Positions 6,112 through 6,636 of a stretch of 6,636 nucleotides of DNA are shown piece by piece. The DNA is taken from assembly GCA_009992615.1 (NCBI GenBank), contig JAACVA010000147.1, forward strand, positions 1-6,636, in the 5' to 3' direction. The DNA comes from Rhodobacterales bacterium. GTDB lineage: Bacteria; Pseudomonadota; Alphaproteobacteria; Rhodobacterales; Rhodobacteraceae. The translations under genes and the position numbers were made by a program. The notes under the pieces are model-generated. The model was not told the origin of the DNA. It was given only the letters and a program-made list of their open reading frames with translations, and ran no database searches. Every line of letters begins with the position of its first letter. Within the stretch, counting starts at the first letter, position 1.

Positions 6112-6142
6112 TAAGGACGGCGGTGCCTATGCGCCGCCCTTA
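6112..6142 (-). other. 11-bp stem-loop upstream of the YbjN gene
   Basis: The arms at 6112-6122 and 6132-6142 (9-base loop) pair over 11 positions. On the plus strand one pair is an A-C mismatch. On the minus strand the same position is a G-U wobble, so the stem is continuous only in minus-strand RNA. It lies about 65 bases before the YbjN start and about 160 bases after the preceding gene's stop. It could be a leader structure or a terminator of the upstream gene. No T-run follows, so a classical terminator is not supported. Confidence 0.45.
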
Positions 6143-6302
6143 CCAGATATGGTGTGATGATTGGAATCCTCTGTAAAGCGTTTTATTGGGGATAAGATGG
6201 CAAATCAGTGGACAAATGTCGCGCGACTGTAGCGTGACAGCAGGTTTTGCAGTAAATCGTTTTTCCGGATCGGGCGTTAACGCCGCTTCAAGCGGGTTCG
6301 CC
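6143..6302. other. Intergenic region with palindromes
   Basis: No gene is visible. Just after the stop of the rightmost gene there are two overlapping perfect inverted repeats: CCGCTTCAAGCGG (6283-6295) and GGCGTTAACGCC (6273-6284). They could act as a stem-loop at the 3' end of that transcript, but an A-run rather than a T-run follows on the minus strand. A further palindrome, GTCGCGCGAC, lies at 6218-6227. I could not place a promoter with confidence. Confidence 0.4.
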
Positions 6303-6611
6303 TCAGAACCGCGCCGCCAGGGCCGCGACGCTGTCCGGCAGGTCGGGCCACAGCGGATCGTTGTCGGTGGCGGTGCGGCAGGCGTCTTGCATGTCGGTCA
6401 CCCAGCTTCGCCCCGCGCGGAACACATCCATCTCGGCGGGGTCCAGTTCCCCGGCCAGGACAGCGCCCTGGACGTTGAGAAGTGTGCGTTCGTCCAGGAC
6501 CGCAAGGATCCGGGCGGCGCAGACCGACTTGAGCGCGGCTGCGCGGGCATTTGCCGCCAGCGCAGCCATTTCGGTGGCGGTGACGAGTTGCATGAAGTCG
6601 ATGTTGGTCAT
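6303..6611 (-). CDS. Hypothetical protein, prophage-like composition
   Basis: The protein has 102 residues and starts at the ATG at 6611, with GAGGAG eight bases upstream. It is largely alpha-helical and alanine-rich (TEMAALAANARAAALKSVCA, 13-32), followed by RILAVLDERTLLNVQGAVLA (34-53) and a C-terminal WPDLPDSVAALAARF. Short proteins of this style, with an RILAVLDE-like helix and a terminal WPxxP segment, occur in alphaproteobacterial prophages near tail genes; this is my recollection, not a search result. No domain or catalytic motif can be named. Its partner genes would lie upstream, beyond the right edge. Confidence 0.72.
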   Translation of the reverse strand: MTNIDFMQLVTATEMAALAANARAAALKSVCAARILAVLDERTLLNVQGAVLAGELDPAEMDVFRAGRSWVTDMQDACRTATDNDPLWPDLPDSVAALAARF

Positions 6612-6636
6612 TGCGCAGGCTCCTCTGGGGTATCGT

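Noticed and set aside
6273..6295. Rho-independent terminator after the rightmost gene
   Set aside because: Two overlapping hairpins exist, but the minus strand continues into an A-run rather than a T-run.
1..6636. CRISPR array, tRNA or rRNA genes
   Set aside because: I saw no regularly spaced direct repeats and no cloverleaf or rRNA-like sequence on either strand; the only clear tandem repeat is the two-copy 17-mer.

Overview
The window looks like a chromosomal segment of an alphaproteobacterium, most likely Rhodobacteraceae (Roseobacter group). This is inferred from the high GC, the gene families and the protein style; nothing in the window fixes genus or species. All intact genes read on the minus strand.

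Region 1 (1-369) is the 5' part of a TerB/DUF533-like gene that runs off the left edge. Region 2 (about 370-2928) has no intact housekeeping gene. It is a graveyard of decayed mobile DNA: the N-terminal piece of an IS5-family transposase (+), an internally deleted IS110-family transposase (+), a collapsed large serine recombinase (-) with a small companion ORF upstream of it (-), and one or two short tails that may come from other transposases. A perfect 17-bp tandem duplication has shifted the reading frame of the companion ORF.

Region 3 (2929-5020) is a tight minus-strand operon: proC (pyrroline-5-carboxylate reductase), a CsaA-type tRNA-binding protein and a D-2-hydroxyacid dehydrogenase. 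The junctions overlap by 4 and 1 bases, so translational coupling is likely. Region 4 (5091-6047) holds an uncharacterised small protein that may be exported and a YbjN-domain protein. The spacer between them carries a perfect TTAA-N7-TTAA motif, which matches the CtrA consensus of alphaproteobacteria. Region 5 (6048-6636) has an intergenic stretch with stem-loops and a 102-residue protein of unknown function whose composition resembles small prophage tail-region proteins.

I see no clear undescribed defence or catalytic system. The best leads are the serine recombinase/companion ORF pair with its frameshifting duplication, the CtrA-like site, and the conserved unknown protein between ybjN and proC.
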